From Actinoplanes philippinensis (lineage in GTDB: Bacteria; Actinomycetota; Actinomycetes; Mycobacteriales; Micromonosporaceae), in the NCBI RefSeq assembly GCF_900113015.1, contig NZ_FONV01000003.1:186001-250000 (forward strand): a stretch of DNA of 64,000 bases, in the 5' to 3' direction. Positions 49,028-56,022 of the stretch are shown one piece after another. Numbering within the stretch: position 1 is the first letter of the stretch; every line of letters starts with the position of its first letter. The notes below the pieces were generated by a model. That model saw nothing but the letters and a program-made list of their open reading frames with translations. It was not told the DNA's origin and ran no database searches. The position numbers and the translations under genes were made by a program.

Positions 49028-50035
49028 TCAGCCGGCCGTGGGCGGCGCCCCGGTCGTGGACCGGACCACCAGCCGGGGCGGGATGACGACGGCACGCGGG
49101 CCGGACGGGGCGCCCTCGATGCGCTCGACCGCCCGCTCGATGGCCCGCGCCGCCAGCGCGTCGATGTCCTGACCGATGGTGGTCAGATCGATGTGGGCCA
49201 GGCGGCTGAGGCTGGTGTCGTCGTAACCGACGACGCTGATGTCGCCGGGCACCCGCAGCCCGTGGTGGCGCAGCACGTCGAGCAGGCCGGTCGCGCTCAG
49301 GTCGTTGAAGACGGTCACCGCGGTCGGCGGGTCGGCCAGCAGACGCTCCGCGGCCCGGGCGCCGTCCTCCTCGCCGGCGCCGCCCGGCACCACCCGGATG
49401 TGCTCGCCCAGGCCGTGGCGGCGCATCGCCTCCTGGTAACCGGCGCGCCGCTCGGCCGAGCCGTGCACGGTCCCGCCGTCGACGTGCGCGATCCGCCGGT
49501 GCCCCAGCGACACCAGGTGGTCGACGGCCTGGTGGGAGCCGAGCGCGTCGTCGTTGTGCACCACGTCGACGTCGCGGCGGCGGGCGCTGCGCATCATCGC
49601 CACCACGGGCAGGCGCGACGCGATCGACGCCAGCTCGGCCGAGCGCATCGTGCCGCCGAACAGGACGATCGCCTCGCAGCGGTCCTGCAGCAGGTCGCCG
49701 ACGGCGGTCCGCTCGCCGCGCCGCGGTGTCACCGCGCTGAGCGTGAGCTGGTAACCGGCCGCGCCGGCCGCGTCGTACAGTCCGGTGAGCAGATCGTGGT
49801 GGAACGGGTGCCGCACGTCGAAGACCACGCCGAGCAGCCGGCTGCGGCCACTGCGCAGCAGCCGGGCCCGGCTGTCGGGCTGATAGCCGAGCTCCGTCGC
49901 GACCTTGAGCACCCGCTCGCGGGTGGCCTCCCCGGCGCCCGGCGCGCCCCGCATCACGATCGACACACACGCCACCGACACCCCGGCCTCGGCCGCGACG
50001 TCGGCGAGCGTGATCCGCCGCTCCCCTGCACGCAT
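49028..50035 (-). CDS. LacI-family repressor, probable controller of the two adjacent MFS exporters
   Basis: 335 residues. The helix-turn-helix (ITLADVAAEAGVSVACVSIV) and hinge (DSRARLLRSGRSRLLGVVFD) precede a full sugar-binding-type domain (NDLSATGLLDVLRHHGLRVP, GDISVVGYDDTSLSRLAHID). ATG at 50035 follows TACCAT by 6 nt, so the mRNA is probably leaderless. The palindrome TAGAACGTTCTA covers its -35 position and recurs three times at the exporter genes, so this protein is the likely binder and should repress itself too. The inducer is unknown. Confidence 0.9.
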   Translation of the reverse strand: MRAGERRITLADVAAEAGVSVACVSIVMRGAPGAGEATRERVLKVATELGYQPDSRARLLRSGRSRLLGVVFDVRHPFHHDLLTGLYDAAGAAGYQLTLSAVTPRRGERTAVGDLLQDRCEAIVLFGGTMRSAELASIASRLPVVAMMRSARRRDVDVVHNDDALGSHQAVDHLVSLGHRRIAHVDGGTVHGSAERRAGYQEAMRRHGLGEHIRVVPGGAGEEDGARAAERLLADPPTAVTVFNDLSATGLLDVLRHHGLRVPGDISVVGYDDTSLSRLAHIDLTTIGQDIDALAARAIERAVERIEGAPSGPRAVVIPPRLVVRSTTGAPPTAG

Positions 50036-50061
50036 GCCGCGATGGTACGGGGTGTGACAAC

Positions 50062-50073
50062 TAGAACGTTCTA
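50062..50073. promoter_or_regulatory. Operator palindrome TAGAACGTTCTA, copy 1
   Basis: A perfect 12-bp dyad with the central CG step of LacI-family operators. It lies over the -35 position of the divergent LacI gene and 25 bp from copy 2. Confidence 0.85.
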
Positions 50074-50086
50074 CCGACACAGCAAC

Positions 50087-50098
50087 TAGAACGTTCTA
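50087..50098. promoter_or_regulatory. Operator palindrome TAGAACGTTCTA, copy 2
   Basis: Identical to copy 1. Its last two bases are the first two of the -10 box TAGGAT (50097-50102) of the first exporter gene, whose GTG follows 7 nt later. Confidence 0.88.
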
Positions 50099-50109
50099 GG
50101 ATGCCAGGA

Positions 50110-51336
50110 GTGGACACCCTGACCCGCGGCCGCCGATGGGCCGCCCTGCTCGCGCTCTCCCTCGGCGGTTTCGGGCTCGGCCTCACCGAGTTCTCCGCCA
50201 TGGGCCTGCTGCCCGAGATGGCCCGCGACATGCTCCCCGTCGAGTACGCCGCCTCCCCGCCCGACGCCGTCGCCCGGGCCGGCTGGATGATCACGATCTA
50301 CGCCCTCGGCGTGGTCGCGGGCGCGCCGACCATCGCCGCCCTCACCGCCCGGCTCCCCCGCAAGCGCCTGGTCCTCGGGCTGCTCGGGCTCTTCCTGACC
50401 GGCACGGTGCTGTCCGTCGTGGCGCCCACGTTCGAGCTGGTGCTGGCCGCACGGTTCGTCGGAGCGCTGGCCCACGGCGCCTACTTCGGCGCGGCGGCGA
50501 TCCTGGCCGGGCGCATCCTCGGCCCCGGCAACCAGGGCAAGGGCTTCGCGATCGTGCTCGGCGGGCTGACCGCGTCCAACCTGCTCGGGGTGCCACTGGT
50601 CACCGGCCTCGGGCAGAGCCACGGATGGCGTACGGCGTACCTCCTCGTGGGTTTGATCTTCGCTCTCAGCTTCCTGGCCGTGCTCGCGACGGTGCCTGCC
50701 GTCGCGGCCGCACCGGGCGGCTCGCCCCGCGCCGAGCTGCGTGCCTTCCGCTCGCCGCGGGTGTGGCTGGCCTCCGCCGTGGTCGCCGTCGGCACCGCCG
50801 GGTTCTTCGCTGTCAACAGCTACATCGCGCCGCTCACCACCCAGGTCGCCGGCCTGCCGGACAGCGCCGTGCCCTACGTGATGGCGCTCATGGGCCTCGG
50901 CATGACGGTCGGCATCGCCGCGGGCGGGGCCGCCGCCGACCGCGACATCGGCAACACCCTCCGGTACGGGTTCGCCGCCGTGGTCGCCGCGGTCGTCGTC
51001 TTCGGTGTCGCGGCCGGGCATCCGGTGGCGCTGTTCCCGGCCGCCTTCCTGGTCGGGGCGGCGAGCGCGTTCATCGGCCCGGCCCTGCAGTCGCACCTGA
51101 TCGGGAGCGCGCCGGGCACCCAGCTGATGGGCGCGGCGGTCAACCAGTCCGCGGCCAACGTCGCGAACGGACTGGGCGCCGCGCTCGGCGGGGCCGCGAT
51201 CGCCGCCGGCTGGGGCTACCTGTCGTCGGTGTGGATCGGCGCCGTGCTCGCCGCGGCCGGGCTGCTGCTCGCGCTGCGCAGCCTGCGGCCCGCACCGGCG
51301 CCGGCCGTCGACCACGAGCCGGTGGCCGCGCTGTGA
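50110..51336 (+). CDS. MFS exporter of the AraJ/sugar-efflux type, first of a tandem pair
   Basis: 408 residues with 12 membrane segments. LGLTEFSAMGLLPEMARDML at helix 1 and WMITIYALGVVAGAPTIAAL at helix 2 are typical of the AraJ/Cmr/PbuE-like DHA1 exporters. It extrudes sugars, nucleosides or drugs. GTG at 50110 is chosen over an ATG at 50101 because the latter would begin inside the -10 box TAGGAT; the mRNA is then leaderless. It is a close paralog of the next gene, and both have the same operator pair. Confidence 0.9.
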   Translation: MDTLTRGRRWAALLALSLGGFGLGLTEFSAMGLLPEMARDMLPVEYAASPPDAVARAGWMITIYALGVVAGAPTIAALTARLPRKRLVLGLLGLFLTGTVLSVVAPTFELVLAARFVGALAHGAYFGAAAILAGRILGPGNQGKGFAIVLGGLTASNLLGVPLVTGLGQSHGWRTAYLLVGLIFALSFLAVLATVPAVAAAPGGSPRAELRAFRSPRVWLASAVVAVGTAGFFAVNSYIAPLTTQVAGLPDSAVPYVMALMGLGMTVGIAAGGAAADRDIGNTLRYGFAAVVAAVVVFGVAAGHPVALFPAAFLVGAASAFIGPALQSHLIGSAPGTQLMGAAVNQSAANVANGLGAALGGAAIAAGWGYLSSVWIGAVLAAAGLLLALRSLRPAPAPAVDHEPVAAL

Positions 51337-51340
51337 TTAC

Positions 51341-51352
51341 TAGAACGTTCTA
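51341..51352. promoter_or_regulatory. Operator palindrome TAGAACGTTCTA, copy 3
   Basis: Identical dyad, four bases after the stop of the first exporter and 25 bp before copy 4. Confidence 0.85.
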
Positions 51353-51365
51353 TTCCCACCGCCAC

Positions 51366-51377
51366 TAGAACGTTCTA
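51366..51377. promoter_or_regulatory. Operator palindrome TAGAACGTTCTA, copy 4
   Basis: Identical dyad overlapping the -10 box TAGGGT (51376-51381) of the second exporter, whose GTG follows 6 nt later. The layout repeats that of copies 1 and 2. Confidence 0.88.
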
Positions 51378-51387
51378 GGGTCGCCGG

Positions 51388-52626
51388 GTGGACACACTGA
51401 ACCCGGGGCGGCGCCTCGCGGCCCTCATCGCGCTGGCGCTCGGCGGCTTCGGACTCGGGCTCACCGAGTTCGTCGCCATGGGGCTGCTCCCGGAGATCGC
51501 CCGCGATCTGCTGCCCGGGGCGTATGCGGCGTCGGTCCCGGACGCTCTGGCCACGGCCGGCTGGATGATCACCGTCTACGCGCTCGGCGTGGTCGTGGGC
51601 GCACCGACCATCGCGGTGCTGACCACCCGGGCGCCCCGGCGGCGGCTCGTCGTCGGGCTGCTCCTGCTCTTCGTCGCCGGCACCGCCGCGTCGGCGATCG
51701 CGCCCACCTTCGAGCTGGTGCTGGCCGCGCGGTTCGTCGCCGCCCTCGGCCACGGGGCGTATTTCGGGGCGGCCGGGATCCTCGCGGCCACCATCCTCGG
51801 GCCGGGCAACCACGGCAAAGGCGTGTCGATCGTCATCGGCGGGCTGACCGCGGCGAACCTGGCCGGGGTTCCGCTGATCACGGTGCTCGGGCAGGCGCAC
51901 GGGTGGGAGGTGGCCTACCTGGCGGTGGCGGGCGTCTTCGCGCTCAGCCTGATCGCGGTGCTCACGACCGTACCGTCGATCGCCGCCCCGGCCACCGGAT
52001 CACCTCGCGCCGAACTACGGGCCTTCCGCTCGCCGCAGGTCTGGCTCGTCGCCCTGGCCGTCGCCGTCGGCACCAGCGGGTTCTTCGCGGTGAACAGCTA
52101 CGTCGCGCCGATCACCACCGAGGTGGCCGGGCTCGACGAGTCGACGATCCCGTGGGTCCTCGCGTCGATGGGCCTCGGCATGACCGTCGGGATCGCCCTC
52201 GGTGGCATCGCCGCCGACCGTGACCTGCGACGCAGTGTGCTCGGCGGGTTCGGTGGCCTGATCGGGTCGGTCGCGTTCTTCGCGCTGGCCGCCGGGCATC
52301 CGGCCGGGCTGGTGGTCGGCGCGTTCCTGGTCGGGGCGGCCAGCCTGTTCATCGTGCCGGCCCTGCAGTCGCGTCTGATCGCGGTGGCCCCTGGCGCGCA
52401 GCTGATGGGCGCGGCCGTCAACCAGTCGTCGCTGAACATCGCCAACAGCATCGGCGCGGCCCTCGGCGGAGCGGTCATCGCGGCGGGCTGGGGATACCTC
52501 GCGTCCGCGTGGCTCGGCATCGGCCTGTCCGTCGCCGGGCTGCTGGTGGCGCTGCTCAGTTTCCGCCTCCCAGTTGAGCCCAATCCTGTCAATTCTGAGG
52601 AGAAGTTGCTGGTCAACAGCGCGTGA
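51388..52626 (+). CDS. MFS exporter of the AraJ/sugar-efflux type, second of a tandem pair
   Basis: 412 residues with 12 membrane segments, closely similar to the preceding exporter along its whole length (LGLTEFVAMGLLPEIARDLL, GSPRAELRAFRSPQVWLVAL), so it arose by tandem duplication. Each copy has kept its own leaderless promoter and operator pair. The C-terminus differs (VEPNPVNSEEKLLVNSA). Substrate unknown; different specificity or dosage could explain the pair. Confidence 0.9.
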   Translation: MDTLNPGRRLAALIALALGGFGLGLTEFVAMGLLPEIARDLLPGAYAASVPDALATAGWMITVYALGVVVGAPTIAVLTTRAPRRRLVVGLLLLFVAGTAASAIAPTFELVLAARFVAALGHGAYFGAAGILAATILGPGNHGKGVSIVIGGLTAANLAGVPLITVLGQAHGWEVAYLAVAGVFALSLIAVLTTVPSIAAPATGSPRAELRAFRSPQVWLVALAVAVGTSGFFAVNSYVAPITTEVAGLDESTIPWVLASMGLGMTVGIALGGIAADRDLRRSVLGGFGGLIGSVAFFALAAGHPAGLVVGAFLVGAASLFIVPALQSRLIAVAPGAQLMGAAVNQSSLNIANSIGAALGGAVIAAGWGYLASAWLGIGLSVAGLLVALLSFRLPVEPNPVNSEEKLLVNSA

Positions 52627-52627
52627 C

Positions 52628-52656
52628 TTGCACTCGGCAGGCTAGAGTGCTAACAC
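52628..52656 (+). promoter_or_regulatory. CIRCE-like element overlapping the hsp20 promoter
   Basis: TTGCACTC (52628-52635), nine bases, then GAGTGCTAA (52645-52653). The CIRCE consensus is TTAGCACTC-N9-GAGTGCTAA, so the right arm is perfect and the left nearly so. It also contains a promoter, TTGCAC with a 17-base spacer to TAACAC (52651-52656). Repression by HrcA is predicted. Confidence 0.8.
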
Positions 52657-52673
52657 AGAAGGAGCTACCGAGG

Positions 52674-52695
52674 CTTTGGTGAGGGAGCACCGAAG
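52674..52695 (+). promoter_or_regulatory. 5'-UTR hairpin touching the hsp20 ribosome-binding site
   Basis: CTTTGGTG (52674-52681) can pair with CACCGAAG (52688-52695) around AGGGAG. The right arm overlaps the start of the AAGGAGG site (52693-52699) of the hsp20 gene. A thermosensor is possible, but only part of the site is covered. Confidence 0.35.
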
Positions 52696-52707
52696 GAGGA
52701 GATCACC

Positions 52708-53133
52708 ATGCTTCTGCGCACCGACCCGTTCCGTGACCTCGACCGCCTGTTCGAGCAGTTCACCGGCACCAGCAGCCGCCCGGCGGTGATGCACGTCGAC
52801 GCCGAGCGTGACGGCGACACCTTCTATGTGTATTTCGATCTTCCCGGCGTCGACCCGGACTCCATCGACGTGACCGTCGAGCGCAACGTCCTGCAGGTCC
52901 GCGCCGAGCGGCGACGCCGGCCGAAGGACAGCGCCGAGACAGTGATCAGCGAGCGGCCGATGGGCGTGTTCAGCCGGCAGCTGTTCCTCGGTGACACGCT
53001 CGACACCGACAGCCTGCAGGCCACCTACGACAACGGGGTGCTGACCCTGCAGATCCCGGTGTCCGAGCGGGCCAAGCCGCGCCGGATCACCATCGGGTCC
53101 GGCGGCTCCGGCCGGCGGCAGATCAAGGGCTGA
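52708..53133 (+). CDS. Small heat-shock protein, Hsp20/alpha-crystallin family
   Basis: 141 residues. The alpha-crystallin domain (about 30-128) has the expected FYVYFDLPGVDPDSIDVTVE and the GVLTLQIPVSERAKPRRITI end; a short N-terminus (LLRTDPFRDLDRLFEQFTG) and a Gly-rich tail flank it. It is an ATP-independent holdase for unfolding proteins, similar in size to actinobacterial Hsp18/Acr. ATG at 52708 follows AAGGAGGAG. It has a CIRCE-like operator, and the end of the gene is duplicated downstream. Confidence 0.95.
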   Translation: MLLRTDPFRDLDRLFEQFTGTSSRPAVMHVDAERDGDTFYVYFDLPGVDPDSIDVTVERNVLQVRAERRRRPKDSAETVISERPMGVFSRQLFLGDTLDTDSLQATYDNGVLTLQIPVSERAKPRRITIGSGGSGRRQIKG

Positions 53134-53180
53134 CCCCGCGCGGAGGAGATCCGCGCTCCGGCCGGCGGCAGATCAAGGGC
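53105..53180. repeat. 50-bp-period duplication of the hsp20 3' end
   Basis: The 26 bases at 53105-53130, coding the last residues GSGRRQIKG without the stop, recur at 53155-53180. The bases after each copy (TGACCCC and GGACCCA) are related, so the stop region was copied and then changed. Confidence 0.9.
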
Positions 53181-53203
53181 GGACCCACCCCGGGGCCGCC
53201 GGC

Positions 53204-53896
53204 TCAGGCCGGCGGCAGGGCAACGGTCGACCCGCGCGGGGAGCTCCGGGCTCCCGCGGTGAACCCCGCCAGCCGGGAACGGTCGGCGACGACGACCCCG
53301 CCGGGCGTCAGACGAACGGCCGCCGCGCGGCTCAGCCTGTTCAGCGCACGGTTGACGGTCACCCGGCTCAGGCCGAGCGCGCGGGCCAGCTCGTCCTGCG
53401 AGCCCGGCCAGGCCGTCCGGCGGGGGTCCTCGTCGAGCAGGCGGGCCGCGACCCGGGCCACGGCGGGCAGCGTCACCGAGTGGACCAGGTCCCGTCGGCC
53501 GGCCACCGCGTCCCGGGCGAGAGCCGCGAGCACGTGGTCACGGACCGCCGGCTCGTCGTGCAGCAGGCAGCGGAAATCGGCGGCCGGCAGGAGCCGCGTG
53601 GTCGACACCGTGGTCGCGCGCAGCCCGGTCGGGGACGGCTCACCGCTCAGGACGGCCGGCTTGTCGGCGATCGCGGGGCCGGTCCACCGGGCGGGCCACA
53701 CCTCGGCGCCACCCGCGCTGTCGTGGGTGGCGACGACCGTACCGCTGAGGAGGAAGACCACGTCGGACGCGCACGTGCCGGCCGGGCGCAGCAGGTCGCC
53801 GGCCGCGAAGCGCGTGGCCCGTGACCGCCGGTCGAGGTCGGCGAGACGGTCCGGCGGAAGGTCGCGCAGCGCCGGTACGGCACTCAGAGAAGTCAC
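53204..53896 (-). CDS. Crp/Fnr-family transcriptional regulator
   Basis: 230 residues: a cyclic-nucleotide-binding-like beta-roll (FAAGDLLRPAGTCASDVVFL, LSGTVVATHDSAGGAEVWPA) and a Crp-type HTH (WPGSQDELARALGLSRVTVN, then RALNRLSRAAAV). The canonical cAMP-contact motif RTA-type residues are not evident, so the ligand may differ, and no Fe-S Cys cluster is present. GTG at 53896 abuts a perfect palindrome. It converges with hsp20 and is divergent from the YciI gene. Confidence 0.87.
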   Translation of the reverse strand: MTSLSAVPALRDLPPDRLADLDRRSRATRFAAGDLLRPAGTCASDVVFLLSGTVVATHDSAGGAEVWPARWTGPAIADKPAVLSGEPSPTGLRATTVSTTRLLPAADFRCLLHDEPAVRDHVLAALARDAVAGRRDLVHSVTLPAVARVAARLLDEDPRRTAWPGSQDELARALGLSRVTVNRALNRLSRAAAVRLTPGGVVVADRSRLAGFTAGARSSPRGSTVALPPA

Positions 53897-53910
53897 GTAT
53901 CAACTGATAC
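53897..53910. promoter_or_regulatory. Perfect palindrome between the Crp-like and YciI genes
   Basis: GTATCAACTGATAC has arms GTATCA and TGATAC around AC and directly abuts the GTG of the Crp-like gene. It is a candidate operator for that protein. Confidence 0.5.
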
Positions 53911-53946
53911 ATCGCCGGCCCCGGTGGCCGCCGTAGCGTCGGGCGC

Positions 53947-54207
53947 ATGTGGATCGTCGAACTCGCCTTCACCGCGGCGCCGGAACGTCTCGCCGCCCGG
54001 CCCGCCCATCGGGAGCGGCTGACCGAACTGCACGCCGCCGGCATCGTCCGGACGGCGGGTCCGCTCGCCGACGACAGCGGCGCCGTGATCGTCCTGGACG
54101 TGCCCGGCCGGGCGGCGGTGGACGAGTTCCTGGCCGCCGACCCCTACTTCCGGGTGCCCGGCGTCGAGGTGTGCGGCGTCCGGGAGTGGCGGCCGTTCCT
54201 GGGCTGA
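53947..54207 (+). CDS. YciI-family small protein
   Basis: 86 residues covering the entire YciI-like dimeric alpha/beta fold (VELAFTAAPERLAARPAHRE, LHAAGIVRTAGPLADDSGAV, EFLAADPYFRVPGVEVCGVR). The His/Asp pair (AHRERL and LADD) matches the suggested active site; the biological role of the family is unclear. ATG at 53947 follows TAGCGT by 7 nt, so it is probably leaderless. Confidence 0.9.
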   Translation: MWIVELAFTAAPERLAARPAHRERLTELHAAGIVRTAGPLADDSGAVIVLDVPGRAAVDEFLAADPYFRVPGVEVCGVREWRPFLG

Positions 54208-54213
54208 GCCCGG

Positions 54214-54777
54214 TCAGCGGCGGCGGGTGGCGACGGTGAGCCCGGTGCCGGCCGGGAGGCGGACGGTGTGCAGGCGCGGGTCGGTGGCCAGGGTGTCCTC
54301 GACGCGCTGGACCGCCTCGCGATGCTCCGGCTCGGTGTAGCGGGACAGGTCCATGTCGTCGACGATCAGGACGCCGCCCGGGGCCAGGGCGTCCAGGGTC
54401 AGGTCGAGGCCGGTCCATTTGCCCGCCACCGCGTCGGCGAAGATCAGGGCGAAGTGGCCGAGGGACGGGAGCAGGGCGGCGGCGTCGCCTTCGAGGATCT
54501 CCACCCAGGCCGGCCAGTCGCTCTCGCGGACGGCGGCGGCCAGGCCCGGGTCGAGTTCCACGGTGGTGAGCGTGGCGTCGTCCCGGCCGGCCAGGCCGGT
54601 GGCCAGCCAGGCCGTCCCCGTGCCGGCGCCGGTGCCCAGCTCCAGGACCCGGCCACCGGGCGGGACGGCCGCGGCCAGGACCGCGAGCAGCGGGCCCACC
54701 GGGTCCTCGCAGGACATGCCGAAACCCCGGAGCTCGGCCCGCTGCTGCGCCTGTCTCACCGACTCGGGAACGCTCAT
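54214..54777 (-). CDS. O-methyltransferase-like SAM-dependent methyltransferase
   Basis: 187 residues. The SAM-binding motif I is RVLELGTGAGTGTAWLATGL, motif II TLTTVELDPGL and the DAVAGKW region resembles the metal-dependent catechol O-methyltransferase-like family. The acceptor is unknown. The gene starts 21 bp after the SDR stop on the same strand, suggesting one operon. It converges with the YciI gene six bases apart. Confidence 0.85.
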   Translation of the reverse strand: MSVPESVRQAQQRAELRGFGMSCEDPVGPLLAVLAAAVPPGGRVLELGTGAGTGTAWLATGLAGRDDATLTTVELDPGLAAAVRESDWPAWVEILEGDAAALLPSLGHFALIFADAVAGKWTGLDLTLDALAPGGVLIVDDMDLSRYTEPEHREAVQRVEDTLATDPRLHTVRLPAGTGLTVATRRR

Positions 54778-54798
54778 CGGCCGATGGTTGCCGGATCG

Positions 54799-55572
54799 CT
54801 ACCGGCGGGCAACCGATTTGAGCGCGGCCCGGGCGAAGAACCGGCCGATCATGCGGGCCGCCGTCCGGGTCGGCAGGAGGCGGCTGAAGACGAACACCTG
54901 CGCCCGGTAGAGACGCCCGTCGACCACCGCCGGAGCGCCCCCGCGCAGCGCCGCGGCCACGGTGTCGGCCACCTGCCCGGGGTGGCGTTTGCCGCGGAAG
55001 TGGCCGGGGTTCATCGGGGTCTCGACGGCTCCGGGGCTGACCGCGACCACCCGTACGCCGGTGCCCTCGGTCTCGATCGCGAGCGCCCGGGTGTAGGAGA
55101 GCACGAAGGCCTTCGAGGCCGCGTACACGGCATTCCAGGGCGCCGGGGTGTACGCGGCGGTGCTGGCGATGTTCACCACGGCGCCCCGGCCGCGGGCGAG
55201 CATGGCGGGCAGGAACCGGGCGGTGATCTCGGCGACGGCGCCCGCGTTCAGGTCGACGGTCGCGCGGATCCGGTCCGGTCCGACGTCGGCGACCGTGCCG
55301 ACGTGGGCGACGGCGGCGTTGTTGATCAACACGTCGATGTCCGTCCCGGCGAGTTGTCTCTCCAGGTCGGCGGGCCCGTCCGGGAGGGACAGATCCAGGG
55401 GTACGGTACGCACCTCGACCCCGTGGGCGGCGCGCAGCCGCCGGGCCGTGTCGTCGAGGCGGGCGCCGTCGCGGGCGACCAGGATCAGGTTCGTGCCGTC
55501 GGCGGCCAGGCGGTCGGCGATCGCCGCTCCGATGCCGGTGCCCGCGCCGGTGATCAAGCCGTGGTTCGTCAT
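54799..55572 (-). CDS. Short-chain dehydrogenase/reductase
   Basis: 257 residues. The cofactor motif is LITGAGTGIGAAIADRLAAD, then NNAAVAHVGT, and the catalytic Ser-Tyr-Lys is in NIASTAAYTPAPWNAVYAAS followed by K. Arg in VARDGARLDD suggests NADP. It reduces or oxidises a carbonyl or alcohol; the substrate is unknown. ATG at 55572 follows TAGCGT by 7 nt. It is divergent from a MerR regulator whose typical promoter lies between them. Confidence 0.92.
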   Translation of the reverse strand: MTNHGLITGAGTGIGAAIADRLAADGTNLILVARDGARLDDTARRLRAAHGVEVRTVPLDLSLPDGPADLERQLAGTDIDVLINNAAVAHVGTVADVGPDRIRATVDLNAGAVAEITARFLPAMLARGRGAVVNIASTAAYTPAPWNAVYAASKAFVLSYTRALAIETEGTGVRVVAVSPGAVETPMNPGHFRGKRHPGQVADTVAAALRGGAPAVVDGRLYRAQVFVFSRLLPTRTAARMIGRFFARAALKSVARR

Positions 55573-55579
55573 GCCGGGA

Positions 55580-55611
55580 ACGCTAAACTTTCACGTTGAC
55601 GTCAATGTCAA
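55580..55611 (-). promoter_or_regulatory. MerR-type promoter of the SDR gene: 20-bp spacer with dyad
   Basis: On the reverse strand, TTGACA (55611-55606), 20 bases, then TAGCGT (55585-55580), 7 nt before the ATG. The spacer ends with the palindrome TTGACGTCAA (55596-55605) and weaker outer symmetry. The adjacent MerR protein is the expected activator. Confidence 0.75.
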
Positions 55612-55632
55612 GCCGACGACGGGCGGGGTGCG

Positions 55633-56022
55633 ATGCGGATCGGGGAGCTGGCGAGAGCGGCCGGGGTCAGCACCAGGGCGTTGCGCTACTACGAGGAGCA
55701 GGGTCTGCTCGTCTCGCAGCGGCGCGGCAACGGCTATCGGGAGTATGGCGAGCACGCGGTCCGGCAGGTCGCGTTCATCCAGGATCTGTACAGCGCGGGC
55801 CTGCCGTCGGAGGTGATCCGGGAGATCCTGCCGTGCACCGGGCCGGCCGGGGTCACCGGTGACTGCTCGGCGCTGCAGGCGAAGGTGCAGGAGGTGCGGG
55901 ACCGGCTGGCCCGCCAGGAGCGGCAGATCGCGGGCCGCCGGGAGATGCTGGAGCGCTATCTCTCCGGCGCCGACGCGCCGGCCGAGTTCACCGGACTCCC
56001 TGGGCTCTCAGCAGGCGGGTGA
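55633..56022 (+). CDS. MerR-family regulator of the SDR gene
   Basis: 129 residues with the MerR winged helix (RIGELARAAGVSTRALRYYE, then GNGYREYGEHAVRQVAFIQD) and a coiled-coil. Two Cys in ILPCTGPAGVTGDCSALQAK match the redox or small-molecule-sensing subgroup common beside SDR genes. It activates promoters with long spacers such as that of the divergent SDR gene. The 3' end overlaps the convergent leucine-rich-repeat-variant gene by 35 bp. Confidence 0.9.
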   Translation: MRIGELARAAGVSTRALRYYEEQGLLVSQRRGNGYREYGEHAVRQVAFIQDLYSAGLPSEVIREILPCTGPAGVTGDCSALQAKVQEVRDRLARQERQIAGRREMLERYLSGADAPAEFTGLPGLSAGG

